Shown: one piece after another, positions 1-15,061 of the stretch
Layout: every line of letters begins with the position of its first letter
Numbering within the stretch: position 1 is the first letter of the stretch
NCBI RefSeq assembly: GCF_020379485.1
Contig: NC_063439.1
Location: forward strand, 22,320,098-22,384,097
Length of the DNA stretch: 64,000 bases
Direction: 5' to 3'
Source of the DNA: Brassica napus
Lineage: Eukaryota > Streptophyta > Magnoliopsida > Brassicales > Brassicaceae
Notes under the pieces: model-generated
Seen by the model: only the letters and a program-made list of their open reading frames with translations
Told to the model about the DNA's origin: nothing
Database searches by the model: none
Translations under genes and position numbers: made by a program

Positions 1-2184
1 CCACTGATATTTATTTAATTATCATGGTTATACTGGTTATAAGACATGATTCATGTTAGCGTTTGGTAGTGTTTACAATAATATAAAATAATTCTCGACA
101 CTTGCCAAATTTCTGTTTGCAAAATCGAATAGAATTTATGCATGTCACCAATTTTAGTTGTATTGTAATATAACAACAATAATTTAAGTATGGGGAATTA
201 GACCGTATATTCATAGGAAAAATAGAAATAAAGTTTATAACCATAACATTGCCTTGGCTATGATATTCTGTGTATTTGTGTATTAATTGCCTTTTTACCC
301 TTTTATCACACATACTATTTTTTTCTTCTTCTCTCGCTCTTTATAATTTTGTTTACTTCATATCTGATCTTTCATTTTCTTTCGTAATATCACCACAATC
401 ACCTTTGCCAATTATTTCCGTACAATCATCTGATCCAACAAGTGTGTCTGATCAATTTTCTTCATATCTTTGTTTGGATTTACAATTTTACTACTTTCGA
501 TATATATGGATTAAGAAACAGAGGATGCATAAAACTATTGGAGAAGATGAACAGTACGCGTTGTGTTGTACTATTCTATTTGATAAACATAAAATAGTAC
601 AATGCAACATGTATTGTTACATCATCTCCACGTCTTATCCTCCTCCTCCTCCTCCTCCTCCTCCTCCTCCTCCTCCTCCTCTTCTATCACCATCAGTTAC
701 TACCAAAGATCCCACATGTAACATCGCCACGTTCAGTTGTTTCATCGCCACCACCATCTTCTCCTTTTCCACCATCGCCACCCGTAATCTCCTTACATCT
801 TCCCAATATATCTTCTTCTCTCTTCCACTTTTCGTAGTAGTTTTTCTCCTCCATTATTCATGGCAACACTCTTTAATCCTTCTGCAAATTGTATTTTTTT
901 ATAAGTTTCATGATTCTTAACATTCATTTTTCACACTCAAATTTAATATTTTTTTTGTTATTCTATTTGAAAAATAGAATAGAAATCGAACGTTCTCTTT
1001 CTTTCTTCGTCTTCCTCCGCCCGTTCTCTTCTTTCTCCTCCTCCTCCCTCCCTCCCTCCCTCATCTTCCTCCTTCCTCCTCCTCCGATCTCTTCCTACCT
1101 CGTCCTTCTCCTCCTCTTCCTTTTCCTCCAAATAGTGTACAATATATAGATCGATGTATACTATTTCTCTTCAAAAATAGTATAGTTTTATTTTTTATCT
1201 TGCATATACACAATAGACGCGTCACTAAGGAGAAAGTGGTCCAACTTTGCTTATAATTGTCACATCAAAGAGTAAACACTGTAGAATGGCTATATTCTTC
1301 ATTTGTGAACCCCTTATGAATATCCAGCAAATTGACCCTTTAAGTATACAATTTATTTCTCAACAAAAACAAACAAAGAACCTCTAAATTTATGAATCAG
1401 TAAACTTTACAAAAAAATATATTAAACAAAAAGGAACAGCAGGAACTATGGATTAGTGTTGCATTGGATCGTGAGAGCAGATAAAAAACAGCTATTTCAT
1501 CTCTACATGTTTTATTTATCAATTATTTAGCAGTTGTAAACCATCCATGTATTATAAGAACTGCATGAAAACAAACCTTAGTGCTACTACTATGTCATCA
1601 GGCAGAAGAGGTTAACAAAGTAACTTACAAAATACCGTTGTCTCTTTAGTTCATTAGTACTATTATTATTTTTAAGAATAACCACAATACTTGCGAGACA
1701 GAAACTTTGAAATGACTATACTACAAAATAGTGAGGGACCTTGATCCGTGAGGTGACATATTACCAACACTCGGACACTCTCCCACCAATATTTCATCAT
1801 TATGAATTTTCACCTCTAACTTGTTGTATATATATGCATTTATGATAGTCTAGTTTGATATAAATCTTTTTTCCTCTATAATCGCTATGATTAGCGTTAT
1901 AATAGTGATTAGTAAGGTATACAAATAATTTCTTACAGTTTATCCCTTATTGTAATGGCAAAGTTTACTAACTTGATGACATAAAAAAGTAGATTTAACC
2001 AAATAAAACTATATTAAAATTCATTTCATATGTCATGAAAAAAAGCAAGAAAAGCTTCTAACAAATTCCCAAAATAACGCAAGAAAGAGAGTGAATTGTC
2101 ATCATCATAATCAAGATTAGCAAAACTTTGATCTAATAAGATATCCCTAATTATTGGAAGTAAAGAAAAAAGACAAGGGATCGA
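1..2184. other. gene-free stretch downstream of the GATA gene
   Basis: No supported gene. The open frames here are low-complexity translations of pyrimidine-rich DNA. A (TCC)n run lies at 637-681 and a C/T-rich tract at about 1000-1135. The rest is AT-rich spacer with no terminal repeats that I could recognise. Confidence 0.6.
637..681 (+). repeat. (TCC)n microsatellite
   Basis: About fifteen uninterrupted CCT/TCC triplets are visible. They explain the poly-proline stretch in the overlapping frame, which is not a gene. Confidence 0.9.
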
Positions 2185-3431
2185 TCAGATAAGCTGTCCG
2201 AAATCTGGGCCAACGTTGTGGTGGATCAAGTAATCATCACCGTCCGACGAGACGTCGAAAATCATGGCCGTCTCCGTACCGTGATGGTTATGTATGAACT
2301 CATGGTGGGCCTTCGTCATCTCCTTCTGTCGCCTGAGCTCCATAACTTTCCGATGAGAATTCGAATGCTTCGCCAACACGAACGTCGGACTCGCCGCCGG
2401 CCGGTACTCCGGCACCAGACGCCCCGATTTGTACCTCACGCCGCAAGCGTTGCACAGCGTCTTCGGGCCCATTGGACCCGTCCGCCACTGCGGCGTCTTG
2501 TCGGTGGCGCAGTGGAGACACCGCCGTTCCTCTGCGCCGGAGTCCAGCAAAAAATCTTTCTTTCGCCGGAACCCGTCGAGGGCTTGCTTTTTCACGGGTT
2601 GTGTCATGGACGCCGGCGAGGTCGGAGGAGAGAGGTGGTGGCGGGAGAGAATGGTTTCTCCGGTGAACGGGTTGTCGTAAACGGCTTCCATGAGAAGCCC
2701 ACGTGAGGCCCAGTTACACGCTGCGGCGCGTGAACGTTTGCTCCTGGCTTTGGCCGGCACGGAGACGTCAGTGGTGAAAATCGGACTGCTGCTATTCGGG
2801 TTTTCCGGTTCGGGTTTCGGGTCGGGTCGGGCTTTGTAACCGGATATTAGCTGTAGCTTCTGTACGTCGTCGGTCGAGAACGAGTCCTCCACGAAGTTAG
2901 ACAGCCACTCCAGCTCAGCCAGCTCATCACTCTGTCCGAACGAAATAATCAAACAAATGATTCAAATCAATTAAAATCGACTAACCAATAAAACTTTCCT
3001 AAATTATAGTATGAAATTCACTAATCACAATTACATATCCTTTATATAATCACAAGTACATATCATTTATTTTCTTTCCTAAAATTCAATAATTAAATTA
3101 CATACAATTCGATCAAAAAAAAAATTACATACAATTATTTTTTTTTACTTTAATTCATTTAATCATATATGGAATTGTTTTAACATACCGGTACGCAAAG
3201 GTCGCCGGAGAAGCTGGTGCCGTCTTGAACATCACCTTGGAAACTAGTGAGACCTACGGGGGATAATGAGGAGGAGTTAGAGCTGTCGGTCACGGCTAAG
3301 GCAGTGTTGGCCCCGTCGGAATCAACAATGACATCATTTTCCTCGTCATCATCGTTAGAGAAATCCACCAAGAGGTCATCTACGGCGAAATGATCCGCTG
3401 TGTGTAAGAATTCATGAGCTTCTTCTTCCAT
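2185..3431 (-). CDS. GATA12: GATA-type zinc-finger transcription factor (GATA12-like)
   Basis: Nuclear DNA-binding protein of the plant GATA family (subfamily I), expected to bind WGATAR promoter sites. Two exons: 3431-3189 and 2931-2185, phase-0 GT-AG intron 3188-2932, giving 329 aa, close to Arabidopsis GATA12. The start is the ATG in the context MEEEAHEF. Exon 1 is acidic ([15 protein letters not shown]). Exon 2 has a basic stretch (KARSKRSR) and one class IV zinc finger, CX2CX18CX2C, at about residues 219-244 (CLHC...CNAC), followed by the conserved tail [19 protein letters not shown]. Position next to a DUF1677 gene and NADP-ME3 matches At5g25830, favouring GATA12 over its paralogue GATA9. 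The intron carries a 15-bp direct-repeat micro-insertion (3095-3136). Confidence 0.95.
3095..3136 (+). repeat. direct-repeat-flanked oligo(A) micro-insertion in the GATA12 intron
   Basis: AAATTACATACAATT occurs at 3095-3109 and again at 3122-3136. Between them lies CGATC followed by seven A (3110-3121). The first repeat is preceded by TT, so the site reads TT/AAA, like an L1 endonuclease nick. This fits a target-site duplication around a minimal poly(A) retroinsertion. Confidence 0.7.
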
Positions 3432-6400
3432 TAAATTCTATAGGTTGTTTTTTCCCGGTGGGGTTGTTACGGTGAACTCTCGCCGGAGCTCTTGTTAGAG
3501 AGAGGAGAGGAGAGAGTGGAGTGAGGGGAAATATGAGTTTAAAAAGGAGTAAAGTTAGCGAAAGTCATGGTTTCTGTAGAAAGATAAAACTTTTATTTTT
3601 TTTTTGGTTATTTTTATTTCATTTTTATAGCGAATGAAGGGGACAAGAGATAAATCATCATACATGTAAATCGGAAGGTTTGACGAGGACAAAAGAGATT
3701 TTATTGGGAATATTTACACTAATTAATTAATCTTCTTATTTTAGTTTTTTTTCTTTAATATATTTGATTATAATTGATATTTCCCAGCTGGTTTTACCAT
3801 ATTATATTTTGTTTACATACTTGTACAAACATATAATTAGCCACGTTTTTCCTAGAAACATATCTTATCTTTACCTTAACTAACACAACACTACTATCTA
3901 TTAATGGAGAAAATATTGTTTTTATGGATATATTGATTTAAATTTACAAATGTGATATTTATACTGGTAAAATTGTCACACGTCTACTTTTTAAGAAAAT
4001 AACATCATACTAAAATATTGTTTTTATTTGAGATTTATCATATATGTAAGGTAGTTAATGGAGAAATATTCAAGAAATAACTCACAGATTAATGAACCAA
4101 ACATGTGCAATTGTGGTATTAGTGGTGGGGACAACTTTACTAAAAGGGTCATAACGTTGCTTCAAAATTACAAAAAGTACCCCTCACGTGCATGTGTTGG
4201 ATGATGATCACGCCGTTGATTATCAATACTCGTTAAGCGACAACACCATTAGGGGAAAGTTGAAACCGGTCCCGTTTTGTCCACATTGTATGTAAATCTA
4301 TTCAAAATGGATGGAGTTACCGCTTTTGGTAAATCTATATACGGTACAGTTATCAAACCATTCGGGATTTATCATCGTAGCATCTTAATCTTCCAGCAAA
4401 AAACTCTCCCCAAGTCATTTACAGTTATCATACAGCAGCGATACAAACCTTTTGTCAATTGAAAGATTAATAATCATCTAATATTAGATTGTCCCACATT
4501 GGATATGAAAAGCGGTATATGTATATGTATTGAATAATCTCATCATGGTATATATATATATGCAATAATCAACAATTTGTATTATATATATATATTTCCT
4601 ATAAGTCATTAATAAGTTTGGTAGTCAGATTTGTCGTGGTCTAGTGGTGGATTGTCTTGATAAACGTGTATAAATCATTTGGTCTGAGTTAATTCTCATT
4701 AGAATTCAGAAACAAAGTCAGGACATTATTTATTTAAGCAGTCTTTGTGTGTGTGTGCGCGCGCGCTGATTATGTGATTTTTCATGCTAGTCACAAGTGA
4801 AGCTGGAACTTGAATGTGTATTAATATTTCATATAGTTGCTTCGTATATAGTTTTAGCCTTTACGCTATCTCAAATGGGATTTTAACCCTTCGTTTGTTT
4901 GAAATCACATAATCTCCGTTGTTTTTAAGTTATCTTGTACTATTGGTTAAGTTAAAATAAAAGATTTGTGAAATCAAAACATTCTATAAGTCGATTCGAT
5001 TATCTAACCCATTGAACAATATTCCTCGGGACTTGTATAAGAAAAAGAGTTAAAATAATCTTTAGCTAGCTATTGTTATCTTACACGTTCTTTCTAATCA
5101 CATGTTAAACCTCTTTATTCCTTCTCCAACCCCACTTTTAGGCACGACAATTTCCAGCTCAGGTAATCAGAAAGAGTGTGACCTGGTCTTAAACCCTCTT
5201 GTTCTTACCCCTAATTTTAAATCCTGTTGTTTAACCTAACACCTACTATTACAAATGTGTCAGTCATAACTAGAATCCAAGTCTGTTTCCTGAAAATCAG
5301 ACATTGTAACCACTTTAAAAAGGAGAGAATTACTATGGTATTATAATCACTGTGGCTATTATAAGTACATCTAGTTAATTAACAAAAAACATAGATACGT
5401 AAAGGAGTCTCCATACGTAAAGTACTTAAAACGAGAAGCATATAATGAGCACATTAATGGTTTGTGATAAGGTTATATATATATATGGTAGACATGTAAT
5501 ACTAGAAGATAATATGGTAGACATGGAATATTTTTGAGTTTTTATTCTTATAGTTTAGAATAGTTTGCGCCTTTACTGCAGACGGGATTTGTACATGCGA
5601 TGCAGCAATACCCTCTTGTAATGAGACTCGTTCATAAACAGCTTCCACACACAAATAAGGTACTCTAAAATATCCTTCTCCAAGTAAAAAATGTCAGTGT
5701 CATCATCAGAAGTGTTAGCTAGGGATAATTTTTGCTCATTTATGTAACGGACGAACGTTTTATGTATAATCTATCGCATCCAAAGTCACAAACAACCTCT
5801 ACAAATGCTTGCAATCAAAGCGTTAGTGTTTTGAAAGAAGCGATTCACTCAAGTTTCCGTAGCTTCACATGAGTCTCTGCTTACTTCAGACACGTGTCTA
5901 GAGAAGACCCTAGTTTCATGGGACCCAGCTTTTAATCTTACGCCAACCCCTACGCGAGCGTCCTTCGAAACAACGGATCGGATAAGGTTTATTTATGACT
6001 CTTAATATAGCTCATCACCATTCATCTATCTCATGTTGCTATTACAATCCTATATTTTTATTGTATATCAGTGATCGCTTGAACCAGACTCTTGCTTTTG
6101 AATATTACATCATTCAATTATTATTATTTTTTAATTTTTATTTTACATCATTCAATTATTATTATACTTAGTTTATGTTATCTTCCTATATATGGTAATT
6201 ATGACAACGGATCCTGAGAAGTAAGAAGTGCGTGGGCGTGGCCAGAGAAGTAGTAGTGCCTAGGAGTGCCCCTCACGTGTCAAAAGCGAAAGACTAGTGG
6301 TGCAACTCCATTCAAAATTAGCTGGGCCTAAATGAACCTCCTCATGGCTCATACTTCTTTGAAAGTAACCGAGAAGCCCAAAGCATCTGCTAGCTCTAGT

Positions 6401-7090
6401 GAACCGTGAGCCTTTAACAGCAGCGTGAAGTCGGATGTGCTTTCAGTTTGTTTGTTTTTTTGCTCTGTGCTAATTATGGCGGTGGTAGGTCAACTTCAAA
6501 ATATGGTTCCGTAGATCACTATTAACTCAACTTCAATGGTGTATGACTGTATCGATCTCAGCTGGATTTTAGAGTGGAATTGTTATTTAGGCTTATGTTA
6601 TCATTTGAGGGATCCTTTAGGCTTATGTTATCATTTAAGTGCTCAATTATAGAATAGAGTTCATGATTTTAACATTTATATCCAAAAATATAAACTACAG
6701 AGCGGAAGGATTCTTTAGTCTTTTGTTATCAATGGTTCTTGCCTGTATAGTCCTTAATTTACAAATTATCAAATTCTACATATTCTTATATATCCTTTGA
6801 TGTTAAAGCCTCCTTTCTTTACATGATTTATCCACAAATATATAAGAGTGAGAAACGAACTTTCAATTATACATATTCAAAAAAAAAAAAACTTTTAATT
6901 ATACATCACACGGGGGAAAAAAAACATTACACGGTTTACTTCCATCAGTTTCTTTACTACGTACACATAACTAAGTTAACACCCTTCTCCCTCTCTACGT
7001 GTAACTTTGTATCTTTATATGAACATAGTAACATATACGCACGGCTTTATCGAAAAACATACATAAACGTAACGTGCGTATATGAGTAAA
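3432..7090. other. intergenic spacer between GATA12 and the DUF1677 gene
   Basis: No gene supported. It should hold the GATA12 promoter (minus-strand gene starting at 3431) and the 3' flank of the DUF1677 gene. Three G-box cores CACGTG occur at 4185-4190, 5891-5896 and 6274-6279. A TRIM-LTR-like start TGTCCCACATTGG is near 4490 but has no partner LTR. Short open frames such as 4277-4462 have no recognisable protein features. Confidence 0.5.
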
Positions 7091-7618
7091 CTAATTAACC
7101 AAAGCACGATCTTTTAGCTCCTTAGCCAAAGCAGGCATGCAGCTAGAGCTCCTGGCGAGACCACCTTTTTCAGGCTTGGTGGGTCTAACCATCGTCTTAG
7201 ACCTCTTTTTGAGAATTTCCTTAACTGCTTCTGCTTGAAACAAGGCCGGATAACTCCGGCCTAGCCTGTTGAACCGCGCACATGCGCTCATGTGTGCCTT
7301 CACTGCCTCCTCACGGCGCTTCTCCACCACTAACTCGCTGTTGTTCATCTTCTCCATCTCTTGCTCCACCGCTTCTGAACACAGCCCGCAAATCAGCTTC
7401 CCTGAGAATTTTGAACGCACACGGCTTATATACTCTGGTGTGCACTCTTCAGACATGCCACAACACTCGCACTTTGCATCTTCCACTTCGGATATCGCTG
7501 CTAAGGACAACAAAGTTGTTGTGGTTGCGCTTGCGGTTGGAGTTGGTTCTTTTGTTAGAGTATTGTCTGTGGATATTTGGTGTGAGATATCCGAGAAAGT
7601 GCGTTGAATGGGGGCCAT
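7091..7618 (-). CDS. DUF1677 family protein
   Basis: Single-exon gene of 175 aa starting MAPIQRTF. It belongs to the plant-specific DUF1677 family of unknown function. A cysteine-rich core (CECCGMSEECT, then ICGLC about 30 residues later) could bind zinc; this is inferred from spacing only. It is followed by a Glu/Lys-rich, probably helical stretch and a basic C-terminal tail with a serine patch (ARSSSCMPALAKEL). The neighbours match At5g25840 in Arabidopsis. A TATA element lies about 100 bp upstream. The F-box genes that I recall between this gene and NADP-ME3 in Arabidopsis are not seen here. Confidence 0.9.
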   Translation of the reverse strand: MAPIQRTFSDISHQISTDNTLTKEPTPTASATTTTLLSLAAISEVEDAKCECCGMSEECTPEYISRVRSKFSGKLICGLCSEAVEQEMEKMNNSELVVEKRREEAVKAHMSACARFNRLGRSYPALFQAEAVKEILKKRSKTMVRPTKPEKGGLARSSSCMPALAKELKDRALVN

Positions 7619-7717
7619 GAGTATGATTGGTCTTTTGGTGGTTTCAATCCTGTTTTGTTGTGTATAATAGTTACTCGTATCTATGTTTTTATGTTTGTTA
7701 CTTGATATGATGATGCG

Positions 7718-7726
7718 TATTTATAG
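7718..7726 (-). promoter_or_regulatory. TATA box of the DUF1677 gene
   Basis: The minus strand reads CTATAAATA, about 100 bp upstream of the ATG at 7618. This is a good match to the plant TATA consensus at a suitable distance. Confidence 0.55.
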
Positions 7727-8019
7727 TGTTAAGAGAACGGTCTCGAGGGTTCTGTTTCCCTATCTACTTTTGTTTTTGGCCTGCCGATAAAAGCATGAAC
7801 AATTTAGCTTTTATTTAATGAGTTAAAAAGGACCAACCTCACATGTATATCTTGAGCAACACGGTAAAGCCAATAAAAAGTTTCCCTTTTTGTCAGTGGG
7901 AAAGATGATGTTTATTTGGTAACACTTTTTTTTCCCTTCTTATCAAGGCTCCAACTCTAAATGAGATAATGGTATTCTTGTAGGAAACTGGTAGTTAGAA
8001 GAATAATATGAATTAAGTA

Positions 8020-8339
8020 AGGGTTATTGGTTGTTGTATTTTAATGAATTTAAAAATCCGAACTAAATTTAGTGTTATTGGTTATGTGATTTTCAAATAT
8101 GTATTAAAATAAGGTGTTATTGGTTTAATGATTCATAAATTCTATATCAAATCAAGTGTTATTTAATCGTACGAATTTACTAATATATTTGATTTTATAA
8201 TAGATTTGTTTGAATTTTTTAATTAAAAATACAAAGACTCAAATCCGAAGGAAAACCTCCAGATTTGCATATTTTATTTAAATTTATAAATACTATATGG
8301 ATTTCTAAATCAATCAAAATATATAAACTAATAACACCA
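8020..8339. mobile_element. candidate PIF/Harbinger-type MITE
   Basis: AT-rich block starting GGGTTATTGGTT and ending with the inverted form AACTAATAACACC. Internal repeats of GTGTTATTGGTT are visible. The terminus matches the MITE at 43292-44085. A TAA precedes the left end, but no clear matching TAA follows the right end, so the borders are approximate. Confidence 0.4.
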
Positions 8340-8562
8340 TGTGTAAAGAAAAGTTGGCCGAAAGAATATAAACTTATATATGAAATTAAATATAATTAAA
8401 ATTAATGATATTATATAATTTTATATTGCATATTGGTCTAAAACAATTAATAAAACATATCACAATAAAAATTTATTGATATATGGTATAGACTTATGTA
8501 TGTATTTTTACGCTCTGATTATTTCCTTTAACTAAAAAGAAGACAACTAGCGTAACAAATAA

Positions 8563-8733
8563 CTAGATTTCCACCCGCACAACCGTGCGGGTATATATTT
8601 TCACATTTATATATGTAGACATTTGTTTAACATAATTATTATATATTTTTAATGTTACTCACATATTTAAATGTTTGTATAATTATGCCAAATATAATAA
8701 TTTTATAGTTTTCATGCTGTAAATTAAACTCAT

Positions 8734-8784
<51 letters not shown>

Positions 8785-9868
8785 CTTATTATATATTTGT
8801 CTTATTGAATTTGCGTTTGATTACTAAACTAAATTTTTTAATGCATGAAACAACATATATGAAAACAATTTTGTATTTAATTTATTTATAATCATGATCC
8901 GTAATTAAAATCGCTAGATTTTTTTAGTAATTTCTAATGTTTATTAACTTTATATAATAAATTACTGTATATTAAAAAGTTTAAGATAAGTTAAATTTTT
9001 ATACATGTATTATATAGTTTACTAATATTAACCCGTTCTTCCAACATATTATATTTTTAGCATAAATATTTTATATTTATGAAAATAAAATATGTTAACT
9101 TATCAATTTAAAATAATTTTATCATATTTTGTTCAGTATAACATTTTTATTTTAAAATGATAGATATTATTATAAAATTGATAAAATAGGATATAATTTT
9201 ATTCTTTTAGTAACATTTCATTACTAATTACAAAATTAGTTGAAAATATTTATATTCAATTTATGACAATTAAGATCTTATTATAATCTTTTTCATGAGA
9301 TTTGTTAGAATTTTAAATTTTTTTTAAAATAAAAGATATTATGATTAAAGTAGTTAAAAATATTATGTATATTAGCATTAGTGATATACATTTATTATAA
9401 AATTTAAATGATGGTCCAAATAAAAATATCACTCATCAAAAAATCATGATTTTTATTTTATTAGAAAACAAATTTGAAAAAATTAAAATAAATATAAATA
9501 TTTATTTTTAACAAAATCTTTAAAAACTATTAGTAAATGTATTTGTGAAATTAATTAATTTTATTTTATTTAAATTTTCGTTTATAAACCAAAACTATAT
9601 TCAATTTTAATTTCTAATTATATTTTATGATAATTTAAATTAAAACTAACTAATTTTTGAAAGTAAATTTAAGAAAGATTCTAAGAAGATTTTAAAAAGA
9701 TTTTGTTAGAACATTTTAAATATATTCATTTGTATTTCAAATAAAAAGATAAATATATTAAAAGATATAATAATGAACTTATGTAAAATATGATATTTTC
9801 TAGGAATGGTCCAAACTTAAAAAATCACACATGAAAAGAAGTCATGACTTCTGTTTTAATATATAAGA
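8563..9868 (-). mobile_element. non-autonomous Helitron
   Basis: Read on the minus strand, the element starts TCTTATATATTAAAACAG and ends with a GC-rich hairpin (arms ACCCGCAC/GTGCGGGT) then CTAG. It sits between A and T with no target-site duplication, as Helitrons do. No helicase/Rep coding capacity is visible. It carries an (AT)n run at 8739-8780. Termini match the Helitron at 37573-38909. Confidence 0.85.
8739..8780. repeat. (AT)n microsatellite
   Basis: About 42 bp of uninterrupted AT dinucleotides inside the Helitron. Confidence 0.9.
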
Positions 9869-10306
9869 TAATAGATGTAATTTCGTTCGTTGAATAAAAG
9901 AGAACCAAGTTGCTCACCTATTCATTGGCATCTGAACGACGTGCATGATACTTTAAGAAAGAAAACCCTTTTTTTCATCTCCATCTACTTCCAGCAAACT
10001 CCAGCTGCATGCGATATCGTTTTCAACTTAACTGGTGTTTTCGTAACGATGACCCTTTCGTTTCTTAAATCTAATTTTCTCTACACACATTATAACAATA
10101 AATGGATTTTTATCAATTGGATTAAGTTGGTCCAAATTCGTCAAAAAATCTATTAAAATTCGTTGTTTTTTGTAGTCTTGATATGATTTAAATAAGTTTA
10201 ATCACCTTTAATTACCAAATATTTCTGCCTAAACAGTTCAAATTTGTAAATTTCACTAAATGGATGGTGCCGGACTTGTTATATCGATAACTCTCATGTA
10301 GCTTAC

Positions 10307-10352
10307 GCTTCTCTTGATACTTTTTTTTTTTTTTTTTTTCTCTTGATACTTC
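10307..10352 (-). repeat. poly(T) micro-insertion between direct repeats
   Basis: TTCTCTTGATACTT occurs on both sides of a pure T run of about 19. The pattern is that of a target-site duplication around a bare poly(A) tail inserted on the minus strand. Confidence 0.65.
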
Positions 10353-10490
10353 TTTGGATTGACATTTCAACCATTTTTGTTGTTGCATTTGTCGTAGCTA
10401 CATTTACTTCAGTTTTGTTGACGTGTATAGGCGCTGAACCCATAATCCTTATTGGTAACATAGTTATTGCACTTGTCCGACTACTATAAT
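10350..10490 (+). pseudogene. possible membrane-protein remnant
   Basis: One plus frame encodes a strongly hydrophobic segment (FVVAFVVATFTSVLL then IILIGNIVIALV) and ends in a stop. No start, intron or family could be assigned. It may be a decayed gene fragment or chance. Confidence 0.2.
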
Positions 10491-10812
10491 CGGTTCCCAT
10501 CACAATACCCTACTCTTTTGTCCGACCTTAATTATTGGTAACTCTTATTCTTCATCCATCATATTTATCAACTACTAAAGTTGAAAGAAATATCGTCAGT
10601 AGCAATTCCTTTGTTATAGAATAAGAGTTTTCAGAACTGGAGATTGGTATAACCATTCAAAGGTCGTCGCAAGAAGAAAACCCTATTAAGCAAACATAGA
10701 TATAAAAAATACAATGGACTATAACAAAAGAAATAACAGGCATCATACCACTAATATTATAAGTTTTGAGAGATGCATCTTAAGATCTATTTCTCATATC
10801 TCACACGATATT

Positions 10813-11104
10813 GGGGGTGATACTGTAGAAAATTTACATTAAAAATTAGTCTGTATAATTTTTTGATTTAGCTTTAAAGGATGTAACTTTAAAATTTCCT
10901 ACAGCTAAAAAAATGAGGTTTTAGAAAATAAAATTTTTACAACCATTTTTTGTATGTTTTTGTTGTAGCTTTAGTTTTTTGATTGTAACTTTAGTTTTTT
11001 TTGTTGTAGTTTTAAAAACTAAGATAAAGTATGATTGGTAGTATTTAAAGTTATAGATGAAAACTAAAACTAAAGTCACTTCCTACAACCCAACCAATCA
11101 CACC
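10813..11104. mobile_element. candidate hAT-like MITE
   Basis: The left end GGGGTGAT and right end ATCACACCC are roughly inverted. The interior is rich in TTTAG/CTAAA motifs. No convincing target-site duplication was found. Confidence 0.3.
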
Positions 11105-11597
11105 CATTGTTTTGTTGTAGTGGTATACTTTTTTTTTGTAAAAAAATTTAGTCTCTTTGGTTACAGTTTAATAATAATCCGTTAACTTCTATCTCACGCA
11201 ATTCTTAAATTCTATGTGTAAACTTTTGTTTTCCATCATTTTCTTTTGATGCGTGTAATTTATGGGATCAAATAATATGTTCGATTAATTTAATCTAATT
11301 AAAAAAAATTATAAACTCTTATATATTTATTAACTTTTAATTTTAAATGCTGGTAAAATAAAAATGAAAAAAAAAATCCAAAAAAGAAGGAGACCAATAG
11401 AAAGAGTGTGATGAAACCAAACTCAACCATTCTCCGCGTTTTTTTCAGACCTCTCAAAACCAAACCCCACCATTCTCTTCGCCTCCTTAACCGGCGACCA
11501 CTAATCCCATTCTCCTCTTCTTTTAATCTCCCAAAACACACTTCACCTTTCTATCAAAACAAGCTTTCATCTTTCTCTCTGTTTCAGATCGACAAAA

Positions 11598-15061
<3,464 letters not shown>

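Larger units (their letters stand above)
9869..11597. other. gap between the Helitron and NADP-ME3
   Basis: No supported gene. It holds a poly(T) micro-insertion (10307-10352), a weak hydrophobic coding remnant (about 10350-10490, plus strand), a candidate MITE (10813-11104) and the NADP-ME3 5' flank, including probable 5' UTR from about 11400. Confidence 0.5.

Noticed and set aside
270..1149. Long plus-strand open frames with poly-proline and Ser/Leu-rich sequence
   Set aside because: They translate pyrimidine-rich simple sequence; no domain, splice structure or homology is recognisable.
4481..4680. Possible solo TRIM LTR starting TGTCCCACATTGG
   Set aside because: No partner LTR, no defined 3' end and no target-site duplication could be found.
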